From assembly GCA_036380715.1 (NCBI GenBank), contig DASVEF010000299.1, forward strand, positions 29,804 to 93,803: DNA of 64,000 nucleotides. Direction: 5' to 3'. The stretch's first letter is position 1, and every line of letters begins with the position of its first letter. The notes under the pieces are model-generated. The model did no database searches, was not told where the DNA came from, and saw only the letters and a program-made list of their open reading frames with translations. The DNA is from UBA5704 sp036380715. GTDB taxonomy: Bacteria > Acidobacteriota > Thermoanaerobaculia > Multivoradales > UBA5704. The position numbers and the translations under genes were made by a program. Positions 1-8,636 of the stretch are shown in pieces.

Positions 1-3000
1 TGCCGATCGCCACGCGGCGGCCGTCCGGGCTGAACGCCACGCTCTCGATCTGCCCCATCCAGAAGGAGTGATCCACCGCGGGAGTCTCCGGGTGGCGCAG
101 GTCCCAGACGCGGGCGTGCCCGTCCCAGCTCGCGGTCGAGACGCGCCCGCCGGTCCGGTCGAAGGCGACCCGCACGACGCGTCCGCCGTGCCCTCCCAGC
201 ACGACCGGCTCGGTCTCCCGGTGCTCCAGGCTCCAGAGTCTCGCGAAGCCGTCCGAGCTCCCGGTGGCCACCCAGCGGCTGTCCGGGCTGAACGCCAGGC
301 TCACGATCGTGTCGTCGTGGCCGCGGAGCGTGGCGGTCAGGCGGGGAGTCGAAATATCGACCTTCCACAGCCGGAGCGTGGCGTCCTCGCCACCCGTGGC
401 CAGCCAGCGGCCGTCCGGGCTGAAGGCGAGGATCCGGATGTCGTCCTCGTGTCCCAGCAGAGGGAACGGCTCGCCTCCGCCCTCGGTCCCCAGGAGATAG
501 ACCGTGCCGTCCCAGCTCCCCGTGGCCAGACGGCGGCCGTCCGGACTGAACGCCACGGCGCGGAAGGGGTTCTCGTGCCCGGTCAGGAAGCGGCTGTCGC
601 GCACGCCCGCGGGGTCCCACAGGCGGACCGTGCCGTCGTCGCTTCCAGACACCAGGATGCTGCCGTCCGGGCTGAACACCAGCACGCCGATGTTGCCCGT
701 ATGGCCGGCGAGGACCACGGGGGCGGACTGCGGCTCGGCGGTCTTCCAGACCCGCACCTTGTGGTCCCGGGCGCCGGTCGCCACCAGGCTGCTGTCCGGG
801 CTGAAGGCCAGCGCTTCGATCTCTCCTTCGTGACCCGAGAGGATGGTGGCGGCAGGCTCCGCCGTCGTGAGATTCCAGAGGCGGGCCTTGCGGTCGTCCC
901 CGCCGGCCGCCAGCCAGCGGCCATCGGCGCTGAAGGCGACCATGCGCACGGGACGCTCGCCGGCGGCGAGGACGCGGGGATGCGCCGAGGGGTTGCGGGA
1001 ATCCCAGACGCGGACCGTGCCGTCTTCCCCGCCGGAGGCGAGTTGCGAGCCGCCGGGGTTGAAGGCCAGATCCTTGACATCCCCCTTGTGACCGCCGAGC
1101 ACCGCGGGCGCGCTCCCCGGCTGCGCCACGTCCCAGAGCCGCACGGTACCGTCCTCGCTCGCCGTGGCGAGGCGGCGTCCGTCCGGGCTGAAAGCGACTT
1201 TCGTGACCCCTGCCTGGTGGCCAGCCAGGGGGATCGAGCCCGCCACCTTCGCCAGAGTGTGCCGCAACGCCTCCTCGCCGAGGGCGGTCTCCAGCCCGAT
1301 CTCGCGCTTCAGGGCGATGGACTCCAGAGCCAGGAGGAGGCTGCGTTGTGGCGTGTCCTCGATGCCGGTCACCGCCTGGGCGGCGAGCTGGCGCACCAGG
1401 GCGGTACGGCCCTGCAGCTTCGCCGTCTGGCGCTGCAGGAAGGAGACGACGGCCAGGGCCGCGGCGACCAGCCCGACGGCGGCGAGCAGGATCGAGAACC
1501 GGCGCATCCGGGCGGCCGCCTGTCTCTGCGTCTCCTCGCGGGCCTTGGCCTCCTCGGTGAGGCGTTGCGCCGCAACCAGCTCGCGCTGGCGCTGCGCCTC
1601 CTTCTCCGCCGCCTCGCGGTCACGGAGCGCCACGCTCGCGGCGACGAATCCCCGCTCCAGCTCGTTCACCTCGCCGGCGCGCTTCTCCACCAGCTCCTGC
1701 GCCGCGGCGAGCTGGGCGCCGCGCAACAGGCTCCCCTCGTCCTGGCCGAGGCGCAGCCACTCCTCAGCCTGTTCGGTCAACCGGCGCTGGATGCGCAGGG
1801 CGGCCCGCCCCTCCTCGATCCAGCCGCGGAAGCGGGGCCAGTTGCGGATCAGCGCCTCGTGCGACACGTCCACCAGCTCGTCGCCGCTCGCCGCGTCGCG
1901 GCCGGTGGTGAGCAGCCGCGCCTCGGCCAGCCGGCCGACGACCGACTTCAGCTCGGCGTTCTGTCCGGGCAGCTCCTTGAAGCGGGCGCGGCGGCGCGTG
2001 TCCTCCGTGCCCTCGCCGGGCTGCACCAGGCGCAGCAGGACGCGGCGGGCCATCTCCTGCTCGCCGGGCGAGAGCTTCTCCAGCTCCTCCTCCGCCCGCC
2101 GGGCGATGGCGCCGTGCACGCCGCCGATCGCCGCGTAGGCCTCGTGCGTCAGGCGCCGCCCTTGCCGGCGCTCCCACAGCTCGAGCAGCGCGTGCTCCAG
2201 GAGCGGGAGAGCCCCGGGCTGGCCAGACAGGTCCTGCAGGATGGCGTCGGGCAGCCCTTCCTCCATCTCGAGCCCGACCTGGAGGGCCGGCCCTTCGATC
2301 GCCTGGCGCAGCTCGCTCTCCACCATCGGCGAAACCAGCACGTGGCTGTCCGACATGCGGTCGGCCAGTTGGGGATAGGCCGCGGCGCGGGCGTAGAAAT
2401 CCGCCCGCATGGTGACCACGACCACCGTGCGCCCCTCGGCCACGTTCGCCGCGTACAGCAGGTTGTCGAGGAAGCGCTGCCGCACCTCTTCGGACGGGCA
2501 GAGAGTGAACACCTCCTCGAACTGGTCGACCACGATCACCACCCGGCGCCGCTCGTCGCCCCCGGTCAGGGCGAGCCGCACCGCGGAGTGGAGCGCCTTG
2601 TCGCTGACGCTCAACGTCTCCTGGAGCTGCAGCAGGGTGGCGACCCGGCCGCCTTCGGGATCGAGGACCGGCGCCAGTTGGACGGCCAGCTCGTCGAGCG
2701 GCTGCGAGCCCGGCTTCATGACCAGCACGGGCCATGAGTCGCTGCCCGGCAGCGCGCCCTGACGCAGCGTCGGGACCAGGCCGGCGCGAACCACCGACGA
2801 CTTGCCGCTGCCCGACGGTCCCAGCACGGCGAGGAAGCGGCTCTGGCGCAGCCGCTCCACCAGCCACTGCGTGAGCGCCTCGCGGCCGTGGAAGAAGCGG
2901 GCGTCCTCCTCGTGGAACGCGGCGAGACCGCGGTAGGGGCAGACGCCGATCTCCGCGACCTCCCCTTCGGAAGGGCCGGGCGGGAGGCCGCGGACGCCGC

Positions 3001-3433
3001 AGATCAGACGGCGGAACGCGTCCTCGTCCGCGAAGCCGTTGCGGAAATCGACCCAGGTGACGCGGCTGAGGAAACGCGGCAGCCGTCCCCGCTCGGGCAT
3101 CACGGCGCCCTGGAGCAGCACCGGGATGACCCGGTACTCGGGGGACTTCACCCGCTCGTCGAGGGCCGCCCGCATCTCCTCGTTCTCCCAGGCGCCCAGC
3201 CCGTGCGGGCCGAGGAAAACCGCGCAGGTGATGCTCTCGTCGAGCGCCCTCTCCAGAGCCTCCTGCCAGACCTCGCCGGGGACGAGGTGCCACTTGTCGA
3301 GGAACGGCTGCACCCCGGCGTCGCGCAGCCGCCGGGCCAGCTCCTCCACGAGCGGCTTGTCCGCGCTGTGGTGGCTGAGGAAGACGTCGTAGCGCTTCGC
3401 GGGGGCTGCTGCCGGAGCCGTGGCGGTGCTCAT
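1..3433 (-). CDS. TIR - STAND ATPase - WD40 protein (3' end outside window)
   Basis: The frame is open from an ATG at 3433 to the left edge (1,144 residues visible, no stop). Order seen: TIR-like domain at about residues 14-135 (starts KRYDVFLSHHSADK, with GAWENEEM near the usual catalytic Glu); P-loop GPSGSGKSS near 203-212 and Walker B VVIVVDQFEEVF near 295-306, as in STAND/nSTAND NTPases; a predicted transmembrane or hydrophobic helix at about 643-666; then from about residue 730 nine complete WD40 repeats (LATASEDGTVRLWD type) and a tenth cut by the edge. Such proteins sense a ligand through the repeats, oligomerise through the ATPase and fire the TIR effector (NAD-degrading or nucleotide-signalling in known bacterial cases). 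A defence role is inference. No clear ribosome site precedes the ATG, which lies inside a repeat shared with the far side of the neighbouring toxin-antitoxin pair. Confidence 0.9.
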   Translation of the reverse strand, partial: MSTATAPAAAPAKRYDVFLSHHSADKPLVEELARRLRDAGVQPFLDKWHLVPGEVWQEALERALDESITCAVFLGPHGLGAWENEEMRAALDERVKSPEYRVIPVLLQGAVMPERGRLPRFLSRVTWVDFRNGFADEDAFRRLICGVRGLPPGPSEGEVAEIGVCPYRGLAAFHEEDARFFHGREALTQWLVERLRQSRFLAVLGPSGSGKSSVVRAGLVPTLRQGALPGSDSWPVLVMKPGSQPLDELAVQLAPVLDPEGGRVATLLQLQETLSVSDKALHSAVRLALTGGDERRRVVIVVDQFEEVFTLCPSEEVRQRFLDNLLYAANVAEGRTVVVVTMRADFYARAAAYPQLADRMSDSHVLVSPMVESELRQAIEGPALQVGLEMEEGLPDAILQDLSGQPGALPLLEHALLELWERRQGRRLTHEAYAAIGGVHGAIARRAEEELEKLSPGEQEMARRVLLRLVQPGEGTEDTRRRARFKELPGQNAELKSVVGRLAEARLLTTGRDAASGDELVDVSHEALIRNWPRFRGWIEEGRAALRIQRRLTEQAEEWLRLGQDEGSLLRGAQLAAAQELVEKRAGEVNELERGFVAASVALRDREAAEKEAQRQRELVAAQRLTEEAKAREETQRQAAARMRRFSILLAAVGLVAAALAVVSFLQRQTAKLQGRTALVRQLAAQAVTGIEDTPQRSLLLALESIALKREIGLETALGEEALRHTLAKVAGSIPLAGHQAGVTKVAFSPDGRRLATASEDGTVRLWDVAQPGSAPAVLGGHKGDVKDLAFNPGGSQLASGGEDGTVRVWDSRNPSAHPRVLAAGERPVRMVAFSADGRWLAAGGDDRKARLWNLTTAEPAATILSGHEGEIEALAFSPDSSLVATGARDHKVRVWKTAEPQSAPVVLAGHTGNIGVLVFSPDGSILVSGSDDGTVRLWDPAGVRDSRFLTGHENPFRAVAFSPDGRRLATGSWDGTVYLLGTEGGGEPFPLLGHEDDIRILAFSPDGRWLATGGEDATLRLWKVDISTPRLTATLRGHDDTIVSLAFSPDSRWVATGSSDGFARLWSLEHRETEPVVLGGHGGRVVRVAFDRTGGRVSTASWDGHARVWDLRHPETPAVDHSFWMGQIESVAFSPDGRRVAIG

Positions 3434-3493
3434 GATGCCAAATCGCGGGATTTCAAGGAGATCCTACGACAAGACGCCTCTTCTGTCGACCCC
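3431..3493. repeat. left copy of repeat flanking the toxin-antitoxin pair
   Basis: Contains catgatgccaaatcgcggg followed by atttc, and later gacaagacgcctcttctg then tcgacccc. The same blocks recur in order at 4224-4274, but this copy has about 11-12 extra bases in the middle. The first three bases are the complement of the start codon of the TIR-STAND gene, so the repeat covers that gene's 5' leader. AAATC-GCGG-GATTT inside it is a small inverted repeat that could bind a regulator. Confidence 0.7.
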
Positions 3494-3526
3494 TGACGGC
3501 AAGGAGCATAGAGGCGCGCTCGGTAG

Positions 3527-3557
3527 TTGCCCTCATCGGGCAGATCACACGTATACT
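3527..3557 (+). promoter_or_regulatory. candidate sigma-70 promoter of the toxin-antitoxin pair
   Basis: TTGCCC (3527-3532) and TATACT (3552-3557) are separated by 19 bases, upstream of the antitoxin start at 3587. The -10 overlaps the palindrome GTATAC, a plausible site for autorepression by the antitoxin. The spacing is slightly long. Confidence 0.4.
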
Positions 3558-3586
3558 ATGAGTGAGGGCCGTATGCGAGGAAGCTC

Positions 3587-3808
3587 ATGAAGACAAAGCT
3601 GACTGTCACCATCGATGAGGAGCTGATTCCCAAAGCGAAGCGCTACGCCCGGCAACGGGGAATCTCTCTCTCCCAGCTCATCGAGACGTCGCTGCGGAGC
3701 ACCACGGAAGGGGAAGAAACCACCTTCTCCCAGCGCTGGAGGGGGAAGTTCGAACCGGCCAACCGCGATGACGAGCGCTACAAGGCTCTCGCGAAGCGTT
3801 ACCTGTGA
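3587..3808 (+). CDS. VapB-like antitoxin (DUF6364-type small protein)
   Basis: This 73-residue protein begins MKTKLTVTIDEELIPKAKRYA, with an alternating strand then KRYARQRGISLSQLIETSL, the ribbon-helix-helix pattern of antitoxins that bind DNA and neutralise a PIN-domain RNase. The C-terminal half (FSQRWRGKFEPANRDDERYKALAKRYL) is the usual toxin-wrapping tail. GAGG lies seven bases before the ATG. Its stop overlaps the GTG start of the next gene by four bases (GTGA), giving translational coupling, as is typical for toxin-antitoxin operons. The family name is from recognition of the pattern, not a search. Confidence 0.8.
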   Translation: MKTKLTVTIDEELIPKAKRYARQRGISLSQLIETSLRSTTEGEETTFSQRWRGKFEPANRDDERYKALAKRYL

Positions 3809-4221
3809 TCGTTCTCGTCGACACAGATGTACTGATCGACCTGGCGCTCAACCGAGCCCCGAACGCCGAGCCCGCGGCTCATCTTCTCGATCTACTTGAA
3901 AGACGGCCGGGAACAGCCTTCGTGGCTTGGCACTCCCTCGCGAACTTCTACTATGTGGTCTCTCCGATCCGGGGAAAGCAGCCGGCCCGGGATTTCCTCA
4001 TCGACTTGGCGCGCTTCATCGAAGTGGCGTCCACGACAACAGAGAGCCTGCTCTACGCGGGCCAGTTGGACATGCCCGACTTCGAGGATGCGATGCAGGT
4101 CGCCGCAGCCTTGGCTTGTCGGGCCGGGCTGATCGCCACCCGGAACCTTCGCCACTATAAGCGGTCCCCGGTCCGAGCCGCGGAGCCACGCACTGTCGTG
4201 GAACAACTGCTGGGAAACTGA
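3805..4221 (+). CDS. vapC: PIN-domain ribonuclease toxin (VapC-like)
   Basis: This 138-residue PIN domain starts at a GTG overlapping the antitoxin stop. The N-terminal acidic strand MIVLVDTDVLIDLAL supplies D6 (and D8); MPDFEDAMQVAAAL supplies D92/D95; and LIATRNLRHY is the conserved C-terminal strand, where the usual Asp after TRN is a His. VapC toxins cleave tRNA or rRNA when the antitoxin is lost. Because one late acidic position differs and the mid-domain Glu is not obvious (SLANFYYV), activity should not be assumed. The pair sits between two copies of a short repeat, suggesting it arrived as a module. Confidence 0.85.
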   Translation: MIVLVDTDVLIDLALNRAPNAEPAAHLLDLLERRPGTAFVAWHSLANFYYVVSPIRGKQPARDFLIDLARFIEVASTTTESLLYAGQLDMPDFEDAMQVAAALACRAGLIATRNLRHYKRSPVRAAEPRTVVEQLLGN

Positions 4222-4223
4222 TC

Positions 4224-4274
4224 CATGGTGCCAAATCGCGGATTTCGACAAGGCGCCCCTGTTGTCGACCCCGG
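4224..4274. repeat. right copy of repeat flanking the toxin-antitoxin pair
   Basis: It begins three bases after the vapC stop: catggtgccaaatcgcgg, atttcgacaaggcgcccc and tgttgtcgacccc match the left copy at 3431-3493 apart from substitutions and an 11-12 base deletion. Same orientation as the left copy, so recombination between the two would delete the toxin-antitoxin pair. Confidence 0.65.
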
Positions 4275-4590
4275 GGGTGTGAAGGTCCGTTCGCGCGGAA
4301 GGGAGGATCGTACAGACCGGGAGGATCGTCCGGTCCTGCGGTGCGAACGTCCGTTCCTGCGGGGAGACGGCTCGGGCGAGTAGGGAGGAGCGTCCGTTCC
4401 TACGGGGAGACGGGCCGGGCGAGCGGGGAGACGGGCCGTCCGAGTGGGGAGAGCGTTCCGTTCCTACGGGTGGGAAGCTCGTTCGGGCTCCCCCAAGGCC
4501 CTCCCCACTGGAACGGAGCGTCCGTTCGCGTGGGGAGAGGCCTCTCCCCGCACGAACGGAGCTTCCGGGCGCCCGCCGGCGCTTCGCCCC
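4275..4590. repeat. degenerate array of CGTCCGTTCCTACGGGGAG motifs
   Basis: Versions of GCGTCCGTTCCTACGGGGAG recur near 4331, 4388, 4450 and 4524, and as the complement (CACGAACGGAGC) near 4550, with runs of ggggagacggg between. Spacing is irregular (about 57-75 bases). No credible gene covers it; the open frames here are low-complexity Arg/Ser/Pro sequence. It may be a decayed minisatellite or a cluster of binding sites. Confidence 0.55.
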
Positions 4591-4734
4591 CGCTCGCCCC
4601 GGCTTTGCCACTGCCGAAACGGGCGCCGCCGGCGCGTTCCCGCACCAGCGGCGAGCACGTCCACGATCAGGCCACGTCCGTACGGCCTTCCGTCACGTGC
4701 GAATCGAGGATCGCACCGCAGCGCTCCAGCGCCA

Positions 4735-4886
4735 CCCCGTCGACAGCCCCCGCAGGTACAGGATCGGCAGCACCGCGGCCACCTTCGGCGACCGGCGCGT
4801 GTACGGCGGCAGGATCGAGCTCGTGAAGCGCTGCCGGCGACCCTCCTCGTCCACCCGCCGGTCATTGAGCTACAGGATTTGACCGT
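4735..4886 (-). pseudogene. IS256/Mutator-family transposase fragment
   Basis: The minus strand reads HGQIL-stop-LNDRRVDEEGRRQRF and then SSILPPYTRRSPKV, AAVLPILYLRGLSTG. This matches the conserved block of IS256-type transposases (ILPPYLRR...PxLYLKGISTGDF in the family). An in-frame TAG interrupts it near 4875 and similarity stops immediately after GLSTG. About 50 residues of a protein normally near 400 remain, so it is inactive. It marks past transposition next to the toxin-antitoxin pair and the biosynthetic gene. Confidence 0.6.
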
Positions 4887-4927
4887 GCCTTCCCCAAATG
4901 GTGCCCCCTGGGCATCGCTTCGAAGCG

Positions 4928-7900
4928 TTAGGCGGACGAGTCACGTTGCCAGTCGGCCATTCGCCCAATGAGCCATATGAACGGCTCGACCTGGCCGTTC
5001 AACACGCATGCGCCCTTGATAATGCTGTCAAGCAGTCCCTGCACATCAGACAAGCACAAGGCGGAGACCGCCCGGTTGTCCGTGGGAAGCAATGAACAGA
5101 ACGGCGTATCTGTTGTCTCGCGAGCTCCCAACGTGACGTCTCGCTCCTTGATCATAATCGTGATCGGTTCTCCATTGTCTGGGAGTCCGACCGACACGGC
5201 GAGATTCGGAGTCGGGCCATGGGCCCTGGCCAGCGTTTCCTTCAAGTAGGCGGAAAAGGCTTTGGCCCACTCCTCCACGCCGGATCGTCCTGGGGCCACC
5301 TCGAATTCGCTTTCGCCGGACGCGCGATCTTCCAGAGCCTGTCGCTCCTCCTCAGCTTCGCGCTCCGCGTCGATGAGGGCCTCGAGGGTCCTGTCAACGT
5401 CCTCTCGTGTATGAGAAGCCGAGCAGATGAACCTTAGGCGACCTCGTCCGATCTCCACGACCGGGTACGTTACAGCCGCCGTGAGCACGCCACGCTTATA
5501 TAAGCCGTGTGCAATCGCATAGAGCTTGTCTTTATCGGAAAAATGCGGGGTGACAATGGGGCCATCTCCTGTCCCGAGGTCATATCCTGCTTCGGAGAAC
5601 CGCTTCCGCATGTAGGTAGTTATATCCCAGAGTCGCTCTCGCAGTGCGTCGTCCGCGCTCAATCGGCGCAAGGCGGCGAGCGCTGCCGCGATATCGGCAG
5701 GGCTGGTCGTAGCCTGGAATATAAAAGCTCTGGCGGACGACTTCAGCAGGTCAATGTGCTCCTCTCGGGCGGCAATCACACCCCCAATGCTCCCGAGCGC
5801 CTTACTGAGCGTCGTCATGATGAAGTCTACCTGGTCGGTGACACCTTGAGAAGCGCAAAGACCGGCTCCTCGAGGGCCATAGAAGCCAAAGGAATGCGCC
5901 TCATCCACGAGCACGAGCGCATCGTATTTCTTCGCCGTGAGCACGATGTCCGCTACCGGCGCCACCCCCTCTCCCATGCTGTAGACGCTTTCGAGAACTA
6001 CAAGAGCCGTGCGGTAAGGCGACGCTTCCGTCTTGAGGACTGATTCCAAGTCCGATGGATTGTTGTGTTGAAACGTTCTTATCGTCGCACCGGACAGCCG
6101 GGCGCCGTCAACGAGGGAAGCGTGACAGAGCTGGTCCATCACGACGACATCGTTGTCGCCAAGAATGCCTGCGACAACTCCGAGATTCGCGGTGAATCCT
6201 GTGGGGAACAGGCACGCGGCAGGCTTTCCCACCAACTCGGCAAAGGCTCTCTCGAACTCCAGGTGGAGATCGGTTACGCCGGATGCCACTGCGGATGTTC
6301 CCATTCCGGCCCCGAAGCGCTCCAGGGCAGATCTGGCTTCCTCAATGACCTCCTGATCACGGTTCAGGCCGAGGTACAGGTTGGTGGTCCATATGATGGC
6401 CTCGCGTTCTTCATGGGTGTACATATCGGCGACAGTGCCTCTGTGCGCGCTTCCTGTACGCAGCAACTTGCTGTGGGGGTCTCGGCCACGACGGCCCACC
6501 AGCCGCTTGAGCTCCCGGACGAGCATACCCTTGTCGGTAGCGGACCAGGAGGGCGCCTTCGCAGCCATGAACGGCGGGTAGCTGGACTGAATCTGGGCCT
6601 GAAAGCTAGCGAGTGTATCCGAGGCTCCACCGCGCGCCTTCTCCGGCGGCGCATGCTCCGTGGCGCTGCTCATCGACTCGAGGACGTAATCGGCCAGAGC
6701 AGCAGGAGTAAAGCGCTGGATAACAGCCGATGCCGGCAGCCTTCGACCTATGTTCGCGGCAAGCCGATTGCTCAGCTCCACCACGGTCAACGAGTCGAGG
6801 CCGAGGTCGTTCAATGAGTGATCCAGCGGCACTTGCTCGGGATCACGAAGACGAAGGAGAGGCGCGATCTCGCCTCGAATGATCGATAGCAGGGCCGCAT
6901 GCCGCTCGTCCTTCGAAAGGCCCGCCAGACGGTGCACCCCGCCCCCGGCGTCGCGGGTGACGTCGGCCCCGGAGTGAGGGGCGAGGCATTGGCGCCGGTC
7001 AGGATCGCGACTCGCCTCCGGTTCCGGGAGCTGCTTGCGGTCGAGCTTGCCGTTGGGCAACCGAGGCAGCTCCTCGAGGTGCATCACGACCTGAGGCAGC
7101 ATGTACTTCGGCAGCCGCTCCGCCAGGTACGCTCGCGCCGCCTCACGGGTCACCGCCTCGTCCCGGCTCACCACATACACCACGAGCATCTTCTGGCCGC
7201 CGCCCCCGTCCACGACCGCCGCCGCTGCGCCGTCCACGCCTTCCATCGACTCCAGCGTCGACTCGATCTCTTCGAGCTCTACCCGGAAGCCTCGGATCTT
7301 TACCTGTTGGTCGATCCGGCCCAGGAACTCGATCTCGCCGTCTTCCCTCCACCGGCATAGATCTCCTGTTTTGTACAGCCGCTCTTCCGGAATCGGCCCG
7401 GTCGGATCCACCTCGATGAACCGCTCCCTCGTAAGCTCCTCGTCGTGCAGGTATCCGCGCCCAAGCTGGTCTCCCGCCAAGTACATCTCTCCTGGAACCC
7501 CGACGGGAACCGGCTGCATGGAATCGTCCAGGATGTACGACCGAGAGCTCGACACCGGCTTGCCGATCGTGATCGACTCCGCACCTGCAGAAACCTCGGT
7601 AGCCGTCGAAAAAACCGTGTCCTCGGTCGCCCCATAGACGTTGACCACCCGCAGGCCCGGCTGCAGCGCGTGAAGCTGGTCCACCAGCGACCGCTTGAGC
7701 ACTTCGCCCCCCAAGACGAAACACCGGATCCCCTCGGGCAGCCGTCCGGTCGCGAGCAACGCCTGCATCCCCGACGGCACCATGGTGCACGTCCTCACCC
7801 GGTCCGCCGACGGCAGCTCCAGCAGGGCCAGCAGGTTCTCGGCCAGCACCACCGTCCCGCCGAGTGACAACGTACCCAGGATCTCCATGACCGAGGCGTC

Positions 7901-8617
7901 GAAACAGATAGAGGCAGCCGACAGCACACCCGACAGCTCCTCGTCATCCAGCAACTTGCGCATCGACCGGGTCATCGCGACAACGCTTCGATGTTCGACG
8001 GCGACCCCCTTCGGTCGCCCTGTCGAGCCCGACGTGTACATGACATACGCCAGGTCGCTCGCCGACGGCCCAGCCACGCCGTCCGCCGTCCACTCCCCCA
8101 CCTCATCGAGCCGTACGAGCTTTGGCACCCCCTCGCAGAGCTCTGCCATACTCTCGCGGTCCACGATGGCGGCCGCTACACGAGCGTGCTCCAGCATGTA
8201 GCGCACCCGCTCCCGCGGATACGCCGGATCCAGCGGCACGTACGTACACCCCGCTCGCAATACCCCTACGAGAGTCGCCACGAGCTCCCACGTGCGGCTC
8301 ATGCACACCCCGACCAACGACCGCGGCTCCACGCCCCGAGCCACGAGCTCGCCCGCAATCGCGCTCGCCCGTTCCGTCAGTCGCTGGTAGTCGATCGCCG
8401 TCTTGCCATCGATGATCGCCGTCCGCTCCGGATGCGCCTGCGCCTGCTTCTCGATGAGCCCCCAGACCGTCTCCGTCCGGTCGTACGCCTCCTGCGTCCG
8501 AGCCCATTCGACGTGAACACGTTGCGCCTGCTCCTCGTCCAGCAAGGAGACTCTCCCTCTAGGCACACTCGGATCCTGGGTAACATGCTCCAGCACACGC
8601 TTTGGGGTATTGTTCAT
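4928..8617 (-). CDS. adenylation - carrier - alpha-oxoamine synthase fusion enzyme
   Basis: 1,229 residues with four parts. (1) NRPS-type adenylation domain, about 45-535: YTSGSTGRPKG (194-204), FDASVMEI (239-246), NVYGATEDT, YKTGDL, GRIDQQVKIRGFRVE and NGKLD with catalytic Lys524. (2) Carrier domain about 570-650 with LGLDSL; Ser609 would carry phosphopantetheine. (3) PLP-dependent alpha-oxoamine synthase about 700-1085 (relatives BioF, KBL, SPT): VDEAHSFGFYG with D905/H908 and TLSKALGS with Lys939. (4) About 100 C-terminal residues, weakly like an SCP2 lipid-binding fold. Inferred reaction: an amino or other acid is activated, held as a thioester and condensed decarboxylatively with an amino acid to an alpha-aminoketone. 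There is no condensation or thioesterase domain. A sequence like GGGAAAGG lies about ten bases before the ATG. No tailoring gene adjoins it; a condensation-domain relic lies 6 kb away. Confidence 0.9.
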   Translation of the reverse strand: MNNTPKRVLEHVTQDPSVPRGRVSLLDEEQAQRVHVEWARTQEAYDRTETVWGLIEKQAQAHPERTAIIDGKTAIDYQRLTERASAIAGELVARGVEPRSLVGVCMSRTWELVATLVGVLRAGCTYVPLDPAYPRERVRYMLEHARVAAAIVDRESMAELCEGVPKLVRLDEVGEWTADGVAGPSASDLAYVMYTSGSTGRPKGVAVEHRSVVAMTRSMRKLLDDEELSGVLSAASICFDASVMEILGTLSLGGTVVLAENLLALLELPSADRVRTCTMVPSGMQALLATGRLPEGIRCFVLGGEVLKRSLVDQLHALQPGLRVVNVYGATEDTVFSTATEVSAGAESITIGKPVSSSRSYILDDSMQPVPVGVPGEMYLAGDQLGRGYLHDEELTRERFIEVDPTGPIPEERLYKTGDLCRWREDGEIEFLGRIDQQVKIRGFRVELEEIESTLESMEGVDGAAAAVVDGGGGQKMLVVYVVSRDEAVTREAARAYLAERLPKYMLPQVVMHLEELPRLPNGKLDRKQLPEPEASRDPDRRQCLAPHSGADVTRDAGGGVHRLAGLSKDERHAALLSIIRGEIAPLLRLRDPEQVPLDHSLNDLGLDSLTVVELSNRLAANIGRRLPASAVIQRFTPAALADYVLESMSSATEHAPPEKARGGASDTLASFQAQIQSSYPPFMAAKAPSWSATDKGMLVRELKRLVGRRGRDPHSKLLRTGSAHRGTVADMYTHEEREAIIWTTNLYLGLNRDQEVIEEARSALERFGAGMGTSAVASGVTDLHLEFERAFAELVGKPAACLFPTGFTANLGVVAGILGDNDVVVMDQLCHASLVDGARLSGATIRTFQHNNPSDLESVLKTEASPYRTALVVLESVYSMGEGVAPVADIVLTAKKYDALVLVDEAHSFGFYGPRGAGLCASQGVTDQVDFIMTTLSKALGSIGGVIAAREEHIDLLKSSARAFIFQATTSPADIAAALAALRRLSADDALRERLWDITTYMRKRFSEAGYDLGTGDGPIVTPHFSDKDKLYAIAHGLYKRGVLTAAVTYPVVEIGRGRLRFICSASHTREDVDRTLEALIDAEREAEEERQALEDRASGESEFEVAPGRSGVEEWAKAFSAYLKETLARAHGPTPNLAVSVGLPDNGEPITIMIKERDVTLGARETTDTPFCSLLPTDNRAVSALCLSDVQGLLDSIIKGACVLNGQVEPFIWLIGRMADWQRDSSA

Positions 8618-8636
8618 CGTAGACTGCCTTTCCCGC

